64,000 nucleotides of DNA, from assembly GCA_041398565.1 (NCBI GenBank), contig JAWKUN010000003.1, forward strand, positions 1,364,001 to 1,428,000. Direction: 5' to 3'. Shown here one piece after another: positions 33,631 through 43,656 of the stretch (positions within the stretch are counted from its first letter, which is position 1; each line of letters opens with the position of its first letter). The translations under genes were made by a program, and so were the position numbers. This DNA comes from DATGPD01 sp041398565 (GTDB lineage Bacteria; Planctomycetota; UBA1135; UBA2386). The notes under the pieces are model-generated. The model worked only from the letters and a program-made list of their open reading frames with translations. It ran no database searches and had not been told where the DNA came from.

Positions 33631-34098
33631 GCGGACCGTGCCGGTGATCGCTGCCGTGAACGAGGGGCGCGCAGCGCCGTAGCCGATGGCCTGCACGGCC
33701 AGCGTCGCTCCGGGGGGCACCGCGTTCGGTAGCGCGAAGTTCAGCGACTCGTAGCCCGGCGGGCAGGACAGGCACGGCGACGTCTGCGTCAGGGTGCCTA
33801 CCGCCAGCAAGAAGAACGGGACGTCGAGGATCAGACCGTTGCCGAGGCCGGGAAACGGCACGCACTGGCTACCGTTGCTCGCGGCGAGGAGCACGAACGG
33901 CGACAGTCGGTCGCCCCACACGCGCAGCTCGACCGACTCGCCGCGGACGGCGGCGACCGGCAGGTTCGAGCAGCTAGGTAGGAAGGTGCGCACGTCGCCG
34001 CCCTGTGTCCCCGACCACGACAGGCCGGGTCCGGCGAGCTGTGCTCGGGCGACCGACAGCAAGGAGAGCAGGAGAAGAGCGATGGAGAGACGCTTCAT
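33628..34098 (-). CDS. Small secreted protein consisting of the shared module
   Basis: 156-residue exported protein; ATG 34098 opens MKRLSIALLLLSLLSVARA-Q. Like the protein at 6655 it is a single free copy of the module: AGPGLSWSGTQGGD, VELRVWGDRLSPFVLLAASNG, FPGLGNGLILDVPFFLLAVG, CLSCPPGYESLNFALPNAVPPGATLAVQAIG. Three or four cysteines are present. The family C repeat ends on its stop codon. Function unknown. Confidence 0.75.
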   Translation of the reverse strand: MKRLSIALLLLSLLSVARAQLAGPGLSWSGTQGGDVRTFLPSCSNLPVAAVRGESVELRVWGDRLSPFVLLAASNGSQCVPFPGLGNGLILDVPFFLLAVGTLTQTSPCLSCPPGYESLNFALPNAVPPGATLAVQAIGYGAARPSFTAAITGTVR

Positions 34099-34299
34099 GG
34101 CGATGGCGGCGAGTCGGCAGGGATCCCTTCGGCACGTTCATAGCCGTGGCACGCGAAGCCGTCACGTGGCGCGGATCGCTCCGAGGGATGTTCCGTACGG
34201 CGACCGACGCATGCGGTGGCAGTTCGGTCGCGTCGGGTCAGCTCGCGGGCGACGGACCGCGGCGTGCCGCTCGAGCGTCGCGCCGTGAGCCGGTCGGGT

Positions 34300-35616
34300 T
34301 CAGGGCGCGAGGGTCAGTCGCAGCGGCAAGGTCGTCCCGGCGCGGTCGGGCGCGAGGGTGAGCGCCTGCACCGTGAAAGAGACGCCCCCGAGGCCGCCGT
34401 GCGTGAACGCCCATGTCGCGCGTCCCCCCGCGTCGGCGAGCCCGGCCCAGGCGAACGGTGCGACGGTGGGATCCAGCATGAACAGCATCGGCGCACCCTG
34501 CCAGGTGAAGGCGGAGTAGGCGGCCACCGGTGCCAGCTCCGACACGAACAGGACGCACAGTGCGCTCGGCTCGGCGCCGGCCACGTTCACGGCTGCGGAC
34601 CCGCGCGGCACCGGGTTGCTCGGTGCGACCTCGACGGTCGGTGCTGCGGCGGCGACGCGCTCGACGCTGGTACGCATGTTGGTCCAGTCGGTCACCGTGG
34701 CGAACAGGGCGCCGCCGCCGTCGTGCTGGTAGGCGTCGAAGGTCGCGGGTCCGGGGCCGGGCGTCCAGGCGAGCACCGTGGTGGCGGCGCTGCCGGTGTC
34801 GAGCAGCGGCAACGCGGTGCGCAACCCCGAGGCGAGGTCGAGCTGCCACACCTGGCCCAAGCCGGCGTCGCTGAGGTAGGCGCGGCCGCGGTCGTCGAGG
34901 GCGAGGTCGTAGGCACCGTCGAAGGGTCGGCCGACCGCCGCCGCGTCGCTTTCTCGCAATGGGCTGCCGCCGCCCAGGGCGCGCGCCAGCAGGGTGGCGG
35001 CGAAGCGCAGGACCTGGCTGCTCCCGGGAGGAGGCGGATAGACGTCGCTCACCGTCACGCACACGAGGTCGCCGTTGGCGGCGAACGCGAGCGGGCCCGA
35101 CGATCCGGACAGCTGCACCACTTCATGGTGGTTGCCCGCCGGATCGATCCGCCACACCGAGGGGTGCGCCCCCGGCGCGGGCCACAGCGGATTGGCGGTC
35201 GTCAGCAGCGTCGAGGTGCCGGGCAGGAACGCGAGGTCGAAGCTGTTGTTCGGCACGCCGCCGAGAAGGCGCGCTTGCCCGCGGGACGGGTCGAAGGCCC
35301 ACAGCGTGTTGGTCGTCCAGTTGGTGAACAGCACGTCGCCGTTGGCCGGATCGACGAGGAGCGCCCCGAACCACTCGCCGGCGCCGAGGCTGTGCACGAG
35401 CCTGCTGTTGCCCTGTGAGTCCACTGCGAACAGCTGGTCGCGGTGGGCGACGAAGAGCGCATCGCTGCCGCGGCTCACCGCCATGGCGGCGATGTCGTGG
35501 CCGCCGCCGTTGGCGACGTAGCGCGACGCGGTGGCGAAGCCGCGGGACGGAGTCTGGGCGAGGACGGGCAGGGCCGCGACGGCGGCGGCCAGCCCACGAA
35601 CGAGGTTCGAGGACAT
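34300..35616 (-). CDS. Secreted propeller protein with C-terminal module
   Basis: 438-residue exported protein. ATG 35616 opens MSSNLVRGLAAAVAALPVLA-Q. A six- or seven-bladed propeller-like body follows (DIAAMAVSRGSDALFVAHRDQLFAVD, WFGALLVDPANGDVLFTNWT, FDLAFLPGTSTLLTTANP, YDLALDDRGRAYLSDAGLGQVWQLD). The last ~120 residues form the shared module in a looser version: NPVPRGSAAVNVAG, FTWQGAPMLFMLDP, ADAGGRATWAFTHGGLGGVSFTVQALTL. It contains no catalytic motif. Upstream 318 bases are shared with a divergent glycosyltransferase gene. Confidence 0.75.
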   Translation of the reverse strand: MSSNLVRGLAAAVAALPVLAQTPSRGFATASRYVANGGGHDIAAMAVSRGSDALFVAHRDQLFAVDSQGNSRLVHSLGAGEWFGALLVDPANGDVLFTNWTTNTLWAFDPSRGQARLLGGVPNNSFDLAFLPGTSTLLTTANPLWPAPGAHPSVWRIDPAGNHHEVVQLSGSSGPLAFAANGDLVCVTVSDVYPPPPGSSQVLRFAATLLARALGGGSPLRESDAAAVGRPFDGAYDLALDDRGRAYLSDAGLGQVWQLDLASGLRTALPLLDTGSAATTVLAWTPGPGPATFDAYQHDGGGALFATVTDWTNMRTSVERVAAAAPTVEVAPSNPVPRGSAAVNVAGAEPSALCVLFVSELAPVAAYSAFTWQGAPMLFMLDPTVAPFAWAGLADAGGRATWAFTHGGLGGVSFTVQALTLAPDRAGTTLPLRLTLAP

Positions 35617-35934
35617 GCGATCGTCGGGCGTCTCACGCGCCCGCGCTGGAGTGACTGAACGCCGCGTGGCGGCGGCCGCGCGAGATCTTCTGGCTCCCGG
35701 GTCGTCCTCGGACCGCGCCTTCCCAGCGCACCGACTCGGTGCCACCAGTGGCTTCGTTGCGATCGTCGTCGCCGGCTACAGCTGCGGGACAGCGCCGGCG
35801 TTAGACCGGCTTCCCTCGCGTGAACGCCGGCACCCTACGCGGCGGACGAACCGCGTGCAAGGGTCTCTGAGCGGGATACCCGCGCAGCAAGGTCTGGCGG
35901 CTGTTCGTGCCGATGGCATGCTGACCGAGTCGCC
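35617..35934. other. Divergent intergenic region, nothing recognised
   Basis: The 318 bases between the propeller protein and the GT2 gene should carry both promoters. GCCGGCGTTAGACCGGC (near 35789-35807) is a short imperfect palindrome. No gene or repeat-family copy was seen. Confidence 0.4.
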
Positions 35935-36879
35935 GTGCCCGCCGCTCCTCCCGAAGCTCCTCGCCCGACCGTGTCGCTCGTGATCTGCGTGTGGAACCGC
36001 AGGGACGACCTGCGCGACAACCTGCGCGCGTGCCTGCAGCAGACCGTGCCGGCAGACGAGATCATCGTCGTCGACAACTGCAGCAGCGACGGCACGCCGG
36101 AGATGGTGCGTGCGGAGTTCCCGCAGGTGAAGCTGGTGGCGATGCCGCACTCCAACTACGGCGCGTGCGAGACCTTCAACATCGGCTTCGCGTCGGCCAA
36201 GGGCGAGTTCGTGGGCATCCTCGACGACGACGTGGTGCTGCCGTCCACTTGGACGGCGGACATGCTGGCGGAGTTCGCGCGCGAGCCACACACGACCGCG
36301 GTGCTGTCGCCCAAGGTGGTCGAGCCGGAGATGCCCGACTGGTACAAAGACAGCCCGGCCGTCAACACACCGCGCTACATGTCGACGTTCCGCGGCTGCG
36401 CCAGCCTGGCACGGCACGCGTCGATCCGGCAATGCGGCTACTACGACGCCGTGTTCTACATCTTCGGCAACGAGCGCGACCTGACCACGCGCCTCCTGAA
36501 CGCCGGCTACCGCGTCAAGATGGTCCCGCACATCGAGGTGTTCCACAAGGCACCGTTCGGCATGCGCCACGGCAAGCGCAGCCTCTACTACCACGTGCGC
36601 AACTTCTGGCTGTGGTCCTTCAAGTACGTGCCCTGGTCGCAGGTCTTGGCCTTCCCGTTCAAGTTCGTCAGGAAGGGGCTGGGCGGCGGCAAGAAGAAGG
36701 GTGGCGAGGCGGTGACCGACGCCGTCGGCACGATCGGTCTGTTCGACAACATCAAGGCCGTGCCCTGGGGCTTCTGGATCTGCATCAAGGCGACGCTGGC
36801 GGCGCTGTGGCATCTGCCCTACTGCTTGCGCCACCGGCAGGTGTGCACGCATCCGGACTTCGAGCTGCCGGTGCGGTGA
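35935..36879 (+). CDS. Family 2 glycosyltransferase (GT-A)
   Basis: 314-residue nucleotide-sugar-dependent transferase, cytoplasmic side of the membrane. The fold begins SLVICVWNRRDDLRDNLRACL and EIIVVDNCSSDGT, the DxD-type metal site is in FVGILDDDVVLPSTW, and ERDLTTRLLNAGYRV with HIEVFHKAP completes the acceptor side. A hydrophobic C-terminal part (FWLWSFKYVPWSQVLAFPF, PWGFWICIKATLAALWHL) suggests membrane association. GTG 35935 was taken as start; a GTG at 35971 is also possible. Likely makes a surface polysaccharide or modifies the secreted proteins; substrate unknown. Confidence 0.85.
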   Translation: MPAAPPEAPRPTVSLVICVWNRRDDLRDNLRACLQQTVPADEIIVVDNCSSDGTPEMVRAEFPQVKLVAMPHSNYGACETFNIGFASAKGEFVGILDDDVVLPSTWTADMLAEFAREPHTTAVLSPKVVEPEMPDWYKDSPAVNTPRYMSTFRGCASLARHASIRQCGYYDAVFYIFGNERDLTTRLLNAGYRVKMVPHIEVFHKAPFGMRHGKRSLYYHVRNFWLWSFKYVPWSQVLAFPFKFVRKGLGGGKKKGGEAVTDAVGTIGLFDNIKAVPWGFWICIKATLAALWHLPYCLRHRQVCTHPDFELPVR

Positions 36880-36949
36880 GACGTGGGTCGACGGTTGACG
36901 GTGTGGGCCTGCGGTCACGGCCTTCGGCGCCTGCTCCCTCGAGGAACCC

Positions 36950-38428
36950 TCATCGTCCCGCGTGCGCGGCGCGGCCGGCGGAACGCCGCAGCAGCGCGCC
37001 GAGCGCGGTGCTGACCACCACCACCTGCACCAGCAGGGTCGCCGGGAACATGAAGCGATAGTCCGGCATCACGCTCGCGAGGAGGAAGCCGCCGTAGTAG
37101 GCGAGGGCGAGCGCGGCGACCCCGGCGAAGCCGGCCGCGCGCGCGCCCAGACGGCGCGCGCACACCCATAGGCCGAGGGCGACGGCGAGCCACACGCCGT
37201 GCACGCGCCCGACCCAGCGCAGCGTCTTCTGCCGCGCGACCAGCTTGTCGCCGAATCGCAACACGGCTTCGCGGGCGCCGGCCCAACCCTCATGGCGCAA
37301 CCCGAGGTCTTCCGCCCATTGGCCGTGCTCGATCCAGTAGTGGGTCAAGCGCTGGTCCAGGCCGAGGAGCGGCCAGAACGCCCGGAGCTTCATCTCCAGC
37401 ATCGGCAGGGGGAACTCGCGCCAGGCGCGCCACCACTGCGCGTGCAGCGGCTCGCGGTCGAACATGCCCGGCTCGACGATGATGGGCTCCGACCACAGGA
37501 GCTGGGCCACGTGGCCGAAGTGGTAGCGTGTGTCGACGAGGTCCGCGCGCACGTTCGCCTTGACGTGGGGGAGCGAGGGTCGGCACTCGGGATGCGCCTT
37601 CCACAGGCCGACAAGGTCCAGCGCCAGTACCTGGCCGACCGGGTCTGCGTCGCGTGCGCGCGCGAGGCGGTTTAGGACTCGGGGCATCGCCAAGGCGACC
37701 AGCATGGACGCCGTCGTCAACAGCAGGCAAAGGCGCCGGTCACGCACGGGAGCGCCGTGCCAGACGAGCCAGGCGAGGGCGGGAAGTATCACGATGGCGT
37801 TGTGGCGCAGGCTCGGTACGACGGCGGTCAGTCCCATTAGCACGGCGAAGTCGAAGGGACGCCGCGGCTCGGCCCGGTCGACGAGCCGCAAGTAGGCCAC
37901 GGCCGCGAACAGCAGAGCGATCGCCAGCCAGACGTCCTTCCAGAAGGTCGCCCCGTAGAACATGCACGGCGACAGCAGTGGCGAGGCGACCAGCAGCGCC
38001 GCGCCGAGCATGGGGCCGGTGAGTCCGGGCCTGCGGTTGCCGACGACGCGCCTGAGCACCGTCCGTGCCAACAGCAGGATGCCGAGGTGAAGCGTGAAGG
38101 CCTGCAGCCACATCAGTGTTCCGAGACCGACGCCGATGCGCCGGCCCGCGGCGAACACCAGGGCCATGAGCGGAGGGTGCACGTTGGTGAACTGCCCGGT
38201 GACCGCCTCGCGGTACTGGAAGACGGTGTCCGGTGTCAGGATCCCGGGTCGGAACACCAGCCACTGCGCCGTGGCCAGACAAGCGGCGACCGCCGCGGCG
38301 ATCTGCGCGGAGCGGGTGTCCTGGCTCGATCGCGCGGTGCACCCCGCGCCGGCGGAATCCTCGGGCACGCTGGTCACCGGCTCCATGGCAGGGTCGGTGG
38401 GCGGGGCCGACCGAGGACGTCGTTCCAT
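36950..38428 (-). CDS. Polytopic membrane protein, GT39/EpsG-like
   Basis: 492 residues with about eleven hydrophobic segments. Characteristic early loop PGILTPDTVFQYREAVTGQFTNVHPPLMALVF, then SPCMFYGATFWKDVWLAIALLF and RHNAIVILPALAWLVW, resemble the polysaccharide-related membrane proteins with a 'PDS...YhPP' loop (DUF6020/EpsG-like, GT-C fold). An amphipathic, Trp-rich soluble part lies at about 315-390 (ECRPSLPHVKANVRADLVDTRYH). ATG 38428 or 38386 are both plausible starts. It converges with the GT2 gene 70 bases away, so both may serve one glycan pathway, though not as an operon. Exact activity is not predictable. Confidence 0.6.
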   Translation of the reverse strand: MERRPRSAPPTDPAMEPVTSVPEDSAGAGCTARSSQDTRSAQIAAAVAACLATAQWLVFRPGILTPDTVFQYREAVTGQFTNVHPPLMALVFAAGRRIGVGLGTLMWLQAFTLHLGILLLARTVLRRVVGNRRPGLTGPMLGAALLVASPLLSPCMFYGATFWKDVWLAIALLFAAVAYLRLVDRAEPRRPFDFAVLMGLTAVVPSLRHNAIVILPALAWLVWHGAPVRDRRLCLLLTTASMLVALAMPRVLNRLARARDADPVGQVLALDLVGLWKAHPECRPSLPHVKANVRADLVDTRYHFGHVAQLLWSEPIIVEPGMFDREPLHAQWWRAWREFPLPMLEMKLRAFWPLLGLDQRLTHYWIEHGQWAEDLGLRHEGWAGAREAVLRFGDKLVARQKTLRWVGRVHGVWLAVALGLWVCARRLGARAAGFAGVAALALAYYGGFLLASVMPDYRFMFPATLLVQVVVVSTALGALLRRSAGRAAHAGR

Positions 38429-38537
38429 GGACGGCGGCCGTGCCTCGATCGCCTTCGCCAACCGGACGTAGGCTACCGCGCGGCGGGCGTGCGTGGCCAC
38501 TTGGCGGGGTCCGCAGCACGGTACGGGCGCCCCGCAC

Positions 38538-38617
38538 CCAGCAATCAGCGGTAGAGCCTGGCACCATCCGCTGCATTGCCGACGCGATGGCGACGACCTC
38601 GGACGTCCGCCCATCGC
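38538..38617. repeat. Family A palindromic element
   Basis: CCAGCAATCAGCGGTAGAGCC / GGCACCATCCGCTGCA followed by GCGATGGCGACGACC ... GTCCGCCCATCGC. Same order and orientation as the 12641 copy, with several substitutions that weaken both stems. It lies between the membrane protein's start and the sigma54 activator's start, ending about 19 bases before the latter. Confidence 0.6.
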
Positions 38618-38635
38618 ACCGTAGGATGGTAGCTC

Positions 38636-40051
<1,416 letters not shown>

Positions 40052-40180
40052 ACACCATGGTTGGGCTGGTCCGCTTCTCAGCCCCCACGGTGAAGGCCGA
40101 CCGCGTGGACCGTCCAACCGTGGTCCAGGGACGTCAGCGCCCGCCGGACCCGGTCGGTGCGGCCGCAGTCGGCAACACCC

Positions 40181-40220
40181 GCTGAACGCCGGTGAACACT
40201 ACTGAACACCGCTGAACGCA
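40181..40220 (+). promoter_or_regulatory. Four tandem 10-base repeats upstream of peroxiredoxin
   Basis: GCTGAACGCC, GGTGAACACT, ACTGAACACC and GCTGAACGCA follow each other without gaps; the invariant core is TGAAC every 10 bases, so all sites face the same side of the helix. They lie about 127 bases before the peroxiredoxin start. This is the layout of a multi-site operator or enhancer, possibly for the upstream sigma54 activator. Confidence 0.55.
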
Positions 40221-40346
40221 CGGTGCCGTCGTGAGTCGGCACTTCGAATCCGGCACACGGGGCTGATCTCGGGCGCGATCGCCGGATTCGGGCGGCTGGG
40301 TCGGGGCGACGCCGTCGGACGGTACGCCCCTTGTAGACAGTCGCGC

Positions 40347-40982
40347 GTGAGCGAGCAGCCCGCGTCTCTGCCTTCCTTGCCCCGGCTCAACGAGCCGGCT
40401 CCGGCGTTCTCGGCGCACACCACCGCCGGGCCCCGCGCGCTCCAGGACTACGCCGGTCGTTGGCTGGTGCTGTTCTCGCACCCTGCCGACTTCACGCCGG
40501 TGTGCACCACGGAGTTCGTCGAGTTCTCCCGCCTGTGGCCGGCGTTCCGCGAGATCGATTGCGACCTCCTCGGTCTGTCGGTCGACAGCGCCTTCAGCCA
40601 CATCGCCTGGCTGCGCGACATCCGGCAGGCGTTCGGCATCGACGTGCCGTTCCCGGTGATCGAGGACAGCTCGCGCCGGATCGCGCACGCATACGGGATG
40701 ATCCACCCCGCTGCATCCGACACCTCGACCGTGCGGGGGACGTTCGTGATCGATCCGGACGGCATGCTGCGGGCGGCCTCCTACTACCCGATGACGACGG
40801 GGCGCTCGGTCGCCGAGATCCTGCGCCTCGTCCGCGCCTTGCAGGCGGCCGCGAACCACAAGGTGATGACGCCGTCCGACTGGCAGCCAGGCCAGGAGGT
40901 CCTGCAGCGTCCCGCCGACACCCTCGATGCCAGCGGTGGCTTCGACCTCGGCAGCTGGTACGTGCGAACCCGCCGCCTGTGA
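40347..40982 (+). CDS. 1-Cys peroxiredoxin (Prx6/AhpC-TSA type)
   Basis: 211-residue thiol peroxidase reducing peroxides, and possibly persulfides. The peroxidatic cysteine is Cys53 in HPADFTPVCTTEF. The C-terminal extension (SDWQPGQEVLQRPADTLD ... SWYVRTRRL) is of the Prx6/1-Cys type and lacks a resolving cysteine; the only other Cys (about residue 72) is not at a family position. It starts at GTG 40347. It leads a set of sulfide-oxidation genes with a 46-base gap before the dioxygenase, so it probably protects against oxidants or polysulfides made by that pathway. Confidence 0.9.
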   Translation: MSEQPASLPSLPRLNEPAPAFSAHTTAGPRALQDYAGRWLVLFSHPADFTPVCTTEFVEFSRLWPAFREIDCDLLGLSVDSAFSHIAWLRDIRQAFGIDVPFPVIEDSSRRIAHAYGMIHPAASDTSTVRGTFVIDPDGMLRAASYYPMTTGRSVAEILRLVRALQAAANHKVMTPSDWQPGQEVLQRPADTLDASGGFDLGSWYVRTRRL

Positions 40983-41028
40983 CGAGGGCGGCTTCCGATC
41001 GGAATTCCCACACAGAGGAGACGACCTG

Positions 41029-42459
41029 ATGATCCTGCGACAGTTCTACCTGGGCTGCCTGGCCCACGCTTCCTACTTGATCGTCGACGAAGCGACGAAG
41101 ACCGCGGCGGTGGTCGATCCGCAGCGCGACATCGACCAGTACCTCGAGGAGGCGAAGCGCCTCGGCGTGCAGATCAAGCACGTGCTGCTCACGCACTTCC
41201 ATGCCGACTTCGTCGCCGGCGACCGGGAACTGCAAGAGAAGTGTGGCGCGCGGCTCTACATCGGCGCGGCAGCGCAGCCCGAGTACGAGCTGGAGAAGCT
41301 GGCCGACGGCGACGTCGTCGAGTTCGGCAACGTGCGCATCCAAGCGATGGCGACGCCGGGGCACACGCCCGAGAGCACTTGCTACGCCGTCTTCGACCTC
41401 GCCGCCGAGGGCCCGAAGCCGCACGCGGTGCTGACCGGCGACACCCTGTTCATCGGCGACGTCGGCCGCCCGGACTTGCTGGGCTCGATCGGCTTCAAGG
41501 CAGAAGACCTCGCCGGGATGCTCTATCAGTCCTTGCACGACAAGCTCCTGCAGCTGCCCGACGAGACGCTCGTGTACCCGGCGCACGGTGCCGGCTCCAT
41601 GTGCGGCAAGAACCTCAGCACCGAGACCGTGTCGACGATCGGCAAGCAGCGCCAGTTCAACTACGCGCTGCAACCGATGCCGAAGGCGGAGTTCGTCGCC
41701 TTGGTGACCGAGGGGCAGCCGAAGGCCCCGCGCTACTTCCTGCACGATGCGCTGATGAACCGGCGCCCGCGCCCGACCATCGATCAGGTGGTGGAGCGAG
41801 GCAGCAAGTCGATGACCCTGGCCGAGGCCCTGGTCGCCGAGGAGAAGGGCGCGCAGATCGTCGATGTGCGCGACGACGCGGAGGTCGCGCGCGGGACTCC
41901 GTGCGGGGCTCTGCACATCTCGCTCTCCGGGTCGTTCGCGACCTGGGCCGGCTCGCTGGTGGCGCTCGACAAGCCGGTGGTGGTGATCGCGTCGCCGGGC
42001 CGCGAGTCGGAAGCCGTCGTGCGCATGGCGCGCGTCGGCCTCGACCGAGTCCTCGGCTACGTGCGCGACGTCGACCGCGAGCTGGAGAAGCACCCGGATG
42101 TCCTGCAGAAGACGCCGCAGATCAGCCTCGACGACCTGCGCGCTCGGCTGGCCGGACCGAACCCGCCGCTGGTCCTGGACGTGCGCACGCCGACCGAGTG
42201 GCAGAGCGGACACATCGACGGCGCCCTGCACGTGCCGCTCGGAGAGCTGCAGCAGCGAACGGCGGAGGTCCCGTCGGACCGCGAGATCGCGGTCATCTGT
42301 CGTACCTCCAACCGCTCGGCCAGCGCCACCAGCGTGCTGCGGCGCAGCGGCCATCCGCGCCTGCTGCACGTGCTCGGCGGCATGTCGGCATGGGAGCCGA
42401 ACGCCGCCAGCTGCAGCGCTTCGCAGTCCGCGTGCGGAACGAAGGAGGGCGCTCGATGA
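41029..42459 (+). CDS. Persulfide dioxygenase with two rhodanese domains, first one inactive
   Basis: 476-residue fusion. Residues 1-245 are an ETHE1/PDO-type metallo-beta-lactamase fold oxidising glutathione persulfide to sulfite: THFHADFVAGDREL, MATPGHTPES, LTGDTLFIGDVGRPDL, YPAHGAGSMCGKN. Rhodanese domain 1 (about 265-365) has VVVIASPGRES where a CxxGxRS loop belongs, so Ala321 replaces the catalytic Cys. Rhodanese domain 2 (about 370-465) keeps it: AVICRTSNRSA, Cys424. ATG 41029 has AGAGGAG 8 bases upstream; the stop overlaps the SQR start (ATGA). It should pass sulfur from the SQR product to sulfite, with the active rhodanese handling thiosulfate/persulfide exchange. Confidence 0.9.
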   Translation: MILRQFYLGCLAHASYLIVDEATKTAAVVDPQRDIDQYLEEAKRLGVQIKHVLLTHFHADFVAGDRELQEKCGARLYIGAAAQPEYELEKLADGDVVEFGNVRIQAMATPGHTPESTCYAVFDLAAEGPKPHAVLTGDTLFIGDVGRPDLLGSIGFKAEDLAGMLYQSLHDKLLQLPDETLVYPAHGAGSMCGKNLSTETVSTIGKQRQFNYALQPMPKAEFVALVTEGQPKAPRYFLHDALMNRRPRPTIDQVVERGSKSMTLAEALVAEEKGAQIVDVRDDAEVARGTPCGALHISLSGSFATWAGSLVALDKPVVVIASPGRESEAVVRMARVGLDRVLGYVRDVDRELEKHPDVLQKTPQISLDDLRARLAGPNPPLVLDVRTPTEWQSGHIDGALHVPLGELQQRTAEVPSDREIAVICRTSNRSASATSVLRRSGHPRLLHVLGGMSAWEPNAASCSASQSACGTKEGAR

Positions 42460-43652
42460 CTCCAGACAGGCAGTTCAAGGTCGTGATCGTCGGCGGTGGC
42501 GCCGGCGGGATCAGCGTCGCGGCGCGCCTGGTCAAGAAGCTGCCGACCGACTCGGTCGCCGTCGTCGACCCCAGCGACAAGCACTACTACCAACCGCTGT
42601 GGACCTTGGTCGGTGGCGGCGTCGGCAAGCGCGAGGACACCGAGCGCAGCCAGGCATCGGTGATGCCGCGCGGGGCGACCTGGGTGAAGGAGTCCGTGGC
42701 CAGCTTCTCGCCCGACGACAACACCGTCGTTCTGCACGGCGGCGGTCGCCTGCGCTACGAGGTCCTCCTCGTCTGTCCGGGGATCCAGCTCGACTGGCAC
42801 AAGGTCGCCGGGCTGCCGGGCAACATCGGCAAGCACGGCATCTGCAGCAACTACTCCTACGAGACCGTGGCCGCTACCTGGCCGACCATCCAGGCGACGA
42901 GCGAGGGCGCTGCGCTGTTCACCCACCCGAACACGCCGATCAAGTGCGGCGGCGCCCCGCAGAAGATCATGTACCTGGCCGAGTCGACGTTCCGGCGTCG
43001 CGGCGTGCGCGGCAGGGTCGAGGTGCACTTCTATTCCGGCATGCCGGAGTCGTTCACGGTGCCGCACTACGCGCGCAAGCTCGACGAGCTCATGGCGCGC
43101 CGCGAGATCGCGCCGCACTACCAGCGCAATCTGGTCGCCGTGCGGCCGGAGGAGCACATCGCGGTGTTCGAGTGTCTCGACAAGTCCGGTGAGCGCGAGG
43201 AGGTGAAGTACTCGATGCTGCACGTGACCCCGCCGATGAGCGCGCCGGACTGCATCAAGAAGAGCCCGTTCGCCAACGCCGCCGGCTGGTGCGACGTCGA
43301 CAAAGCGACGCTGCGGCAGGTCAAGTACGCCAACGTGTTCGCGCTCGGCGACGCCAGCAGCCTGCCGACCTCGAAGACCGGGGCGGCGATCCGCAAGCAA
43401 GCGCCGGTCGCCGCCGCCAACATCCTGGCGACGCTGGCGCAACAGCCGCTCACCGCCGTCTACGACGGCTACACCTCGTGCCCGATCGTCACCGACTACG
43501 GCAAGCTGATCCTCGCCGAGTTCGACTACGACAAGAAGCTGTGCGAGACCTTCTGGTTCGACCAGAGCAAGGAGCGGCGCAGCATGTACCTGCTCAAGAA
43601 GCACCTCCTGCCGCGGCTCTACTGGCACGGCATGCTGAAGGGGCGCGCCTGA
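42456..43652 (+). CDS. sqr: Sulfide:quinone oxidoreductase, SQOR-like
   Basis: 398-residue FAD enzyme oxidising sulfide and reducing membrane quinone. FAD-binding VVIVGGGAGGISVAARL at the N-terminus, redox cysteines Cys164 in PIKCGGAPQKI and Cys342 in YDGYTSCPIVTDYG, plus Cys130 in HGICSNYS. The C-terminal part (LILAEFDYDKKLCETFWFDQ, SKERRSMYLLKKHLLP, YWHGMLKG) is close to the mitochondrial SQOR type, which transfers the sulfane sulfur to glutathione. It overlaps the dioxygenase and is followed 4 bases later by the TauE gene, so these form one operon. Membrane association is via the C-terminal helices. Confidence 0.92.
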   Translation: MTPDRQFKVVIVGGGAGGISVAARLVKKLPTDSVAVVDPSDKHYYQPLWTLVGGGVGKREDTERSQASVMPRGATWVKESVASFSPDDNTVVLHGGGRLRYEVLLVCPGIQLDWHKVAGLPGNIGKHGICSNYSYETVAATWPTIQATSEGAALFTHPNTPIKCGGAPQKIMYLAESTFRRRGVRGRVEVHFYSGMPESFTVPHYARKLDELMARREIAPHYQRNLVAVRPEEHIAVFECLDKSGEREEVKYSMLHVTPPMSAPDCIKKSPFANAAGWCDVDKATLRQVKYANVFALGDASSLPTSKTGAAIRKQAPVAAANILATLAQQPLTAVYDGYTSCPIVTDYGKLILAEFDYDKKLCETFWFDQSKERRSMYLLKKHLLPRLYWHGMLKGRA

Positions 43653-43656
43653 GTCC

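Noticed and set aside
40236..40262. Possible sigma54 -24/-12 promoter (GTCGGCACTTCGAATCCGGCAC)
   Set aside because: The GG and GC pairs are not at the required 12-base distance, so it does not fit the consensus; the TTCGAATCC also looked like a tRNA T-loop but no cloverleaf surrounds it.
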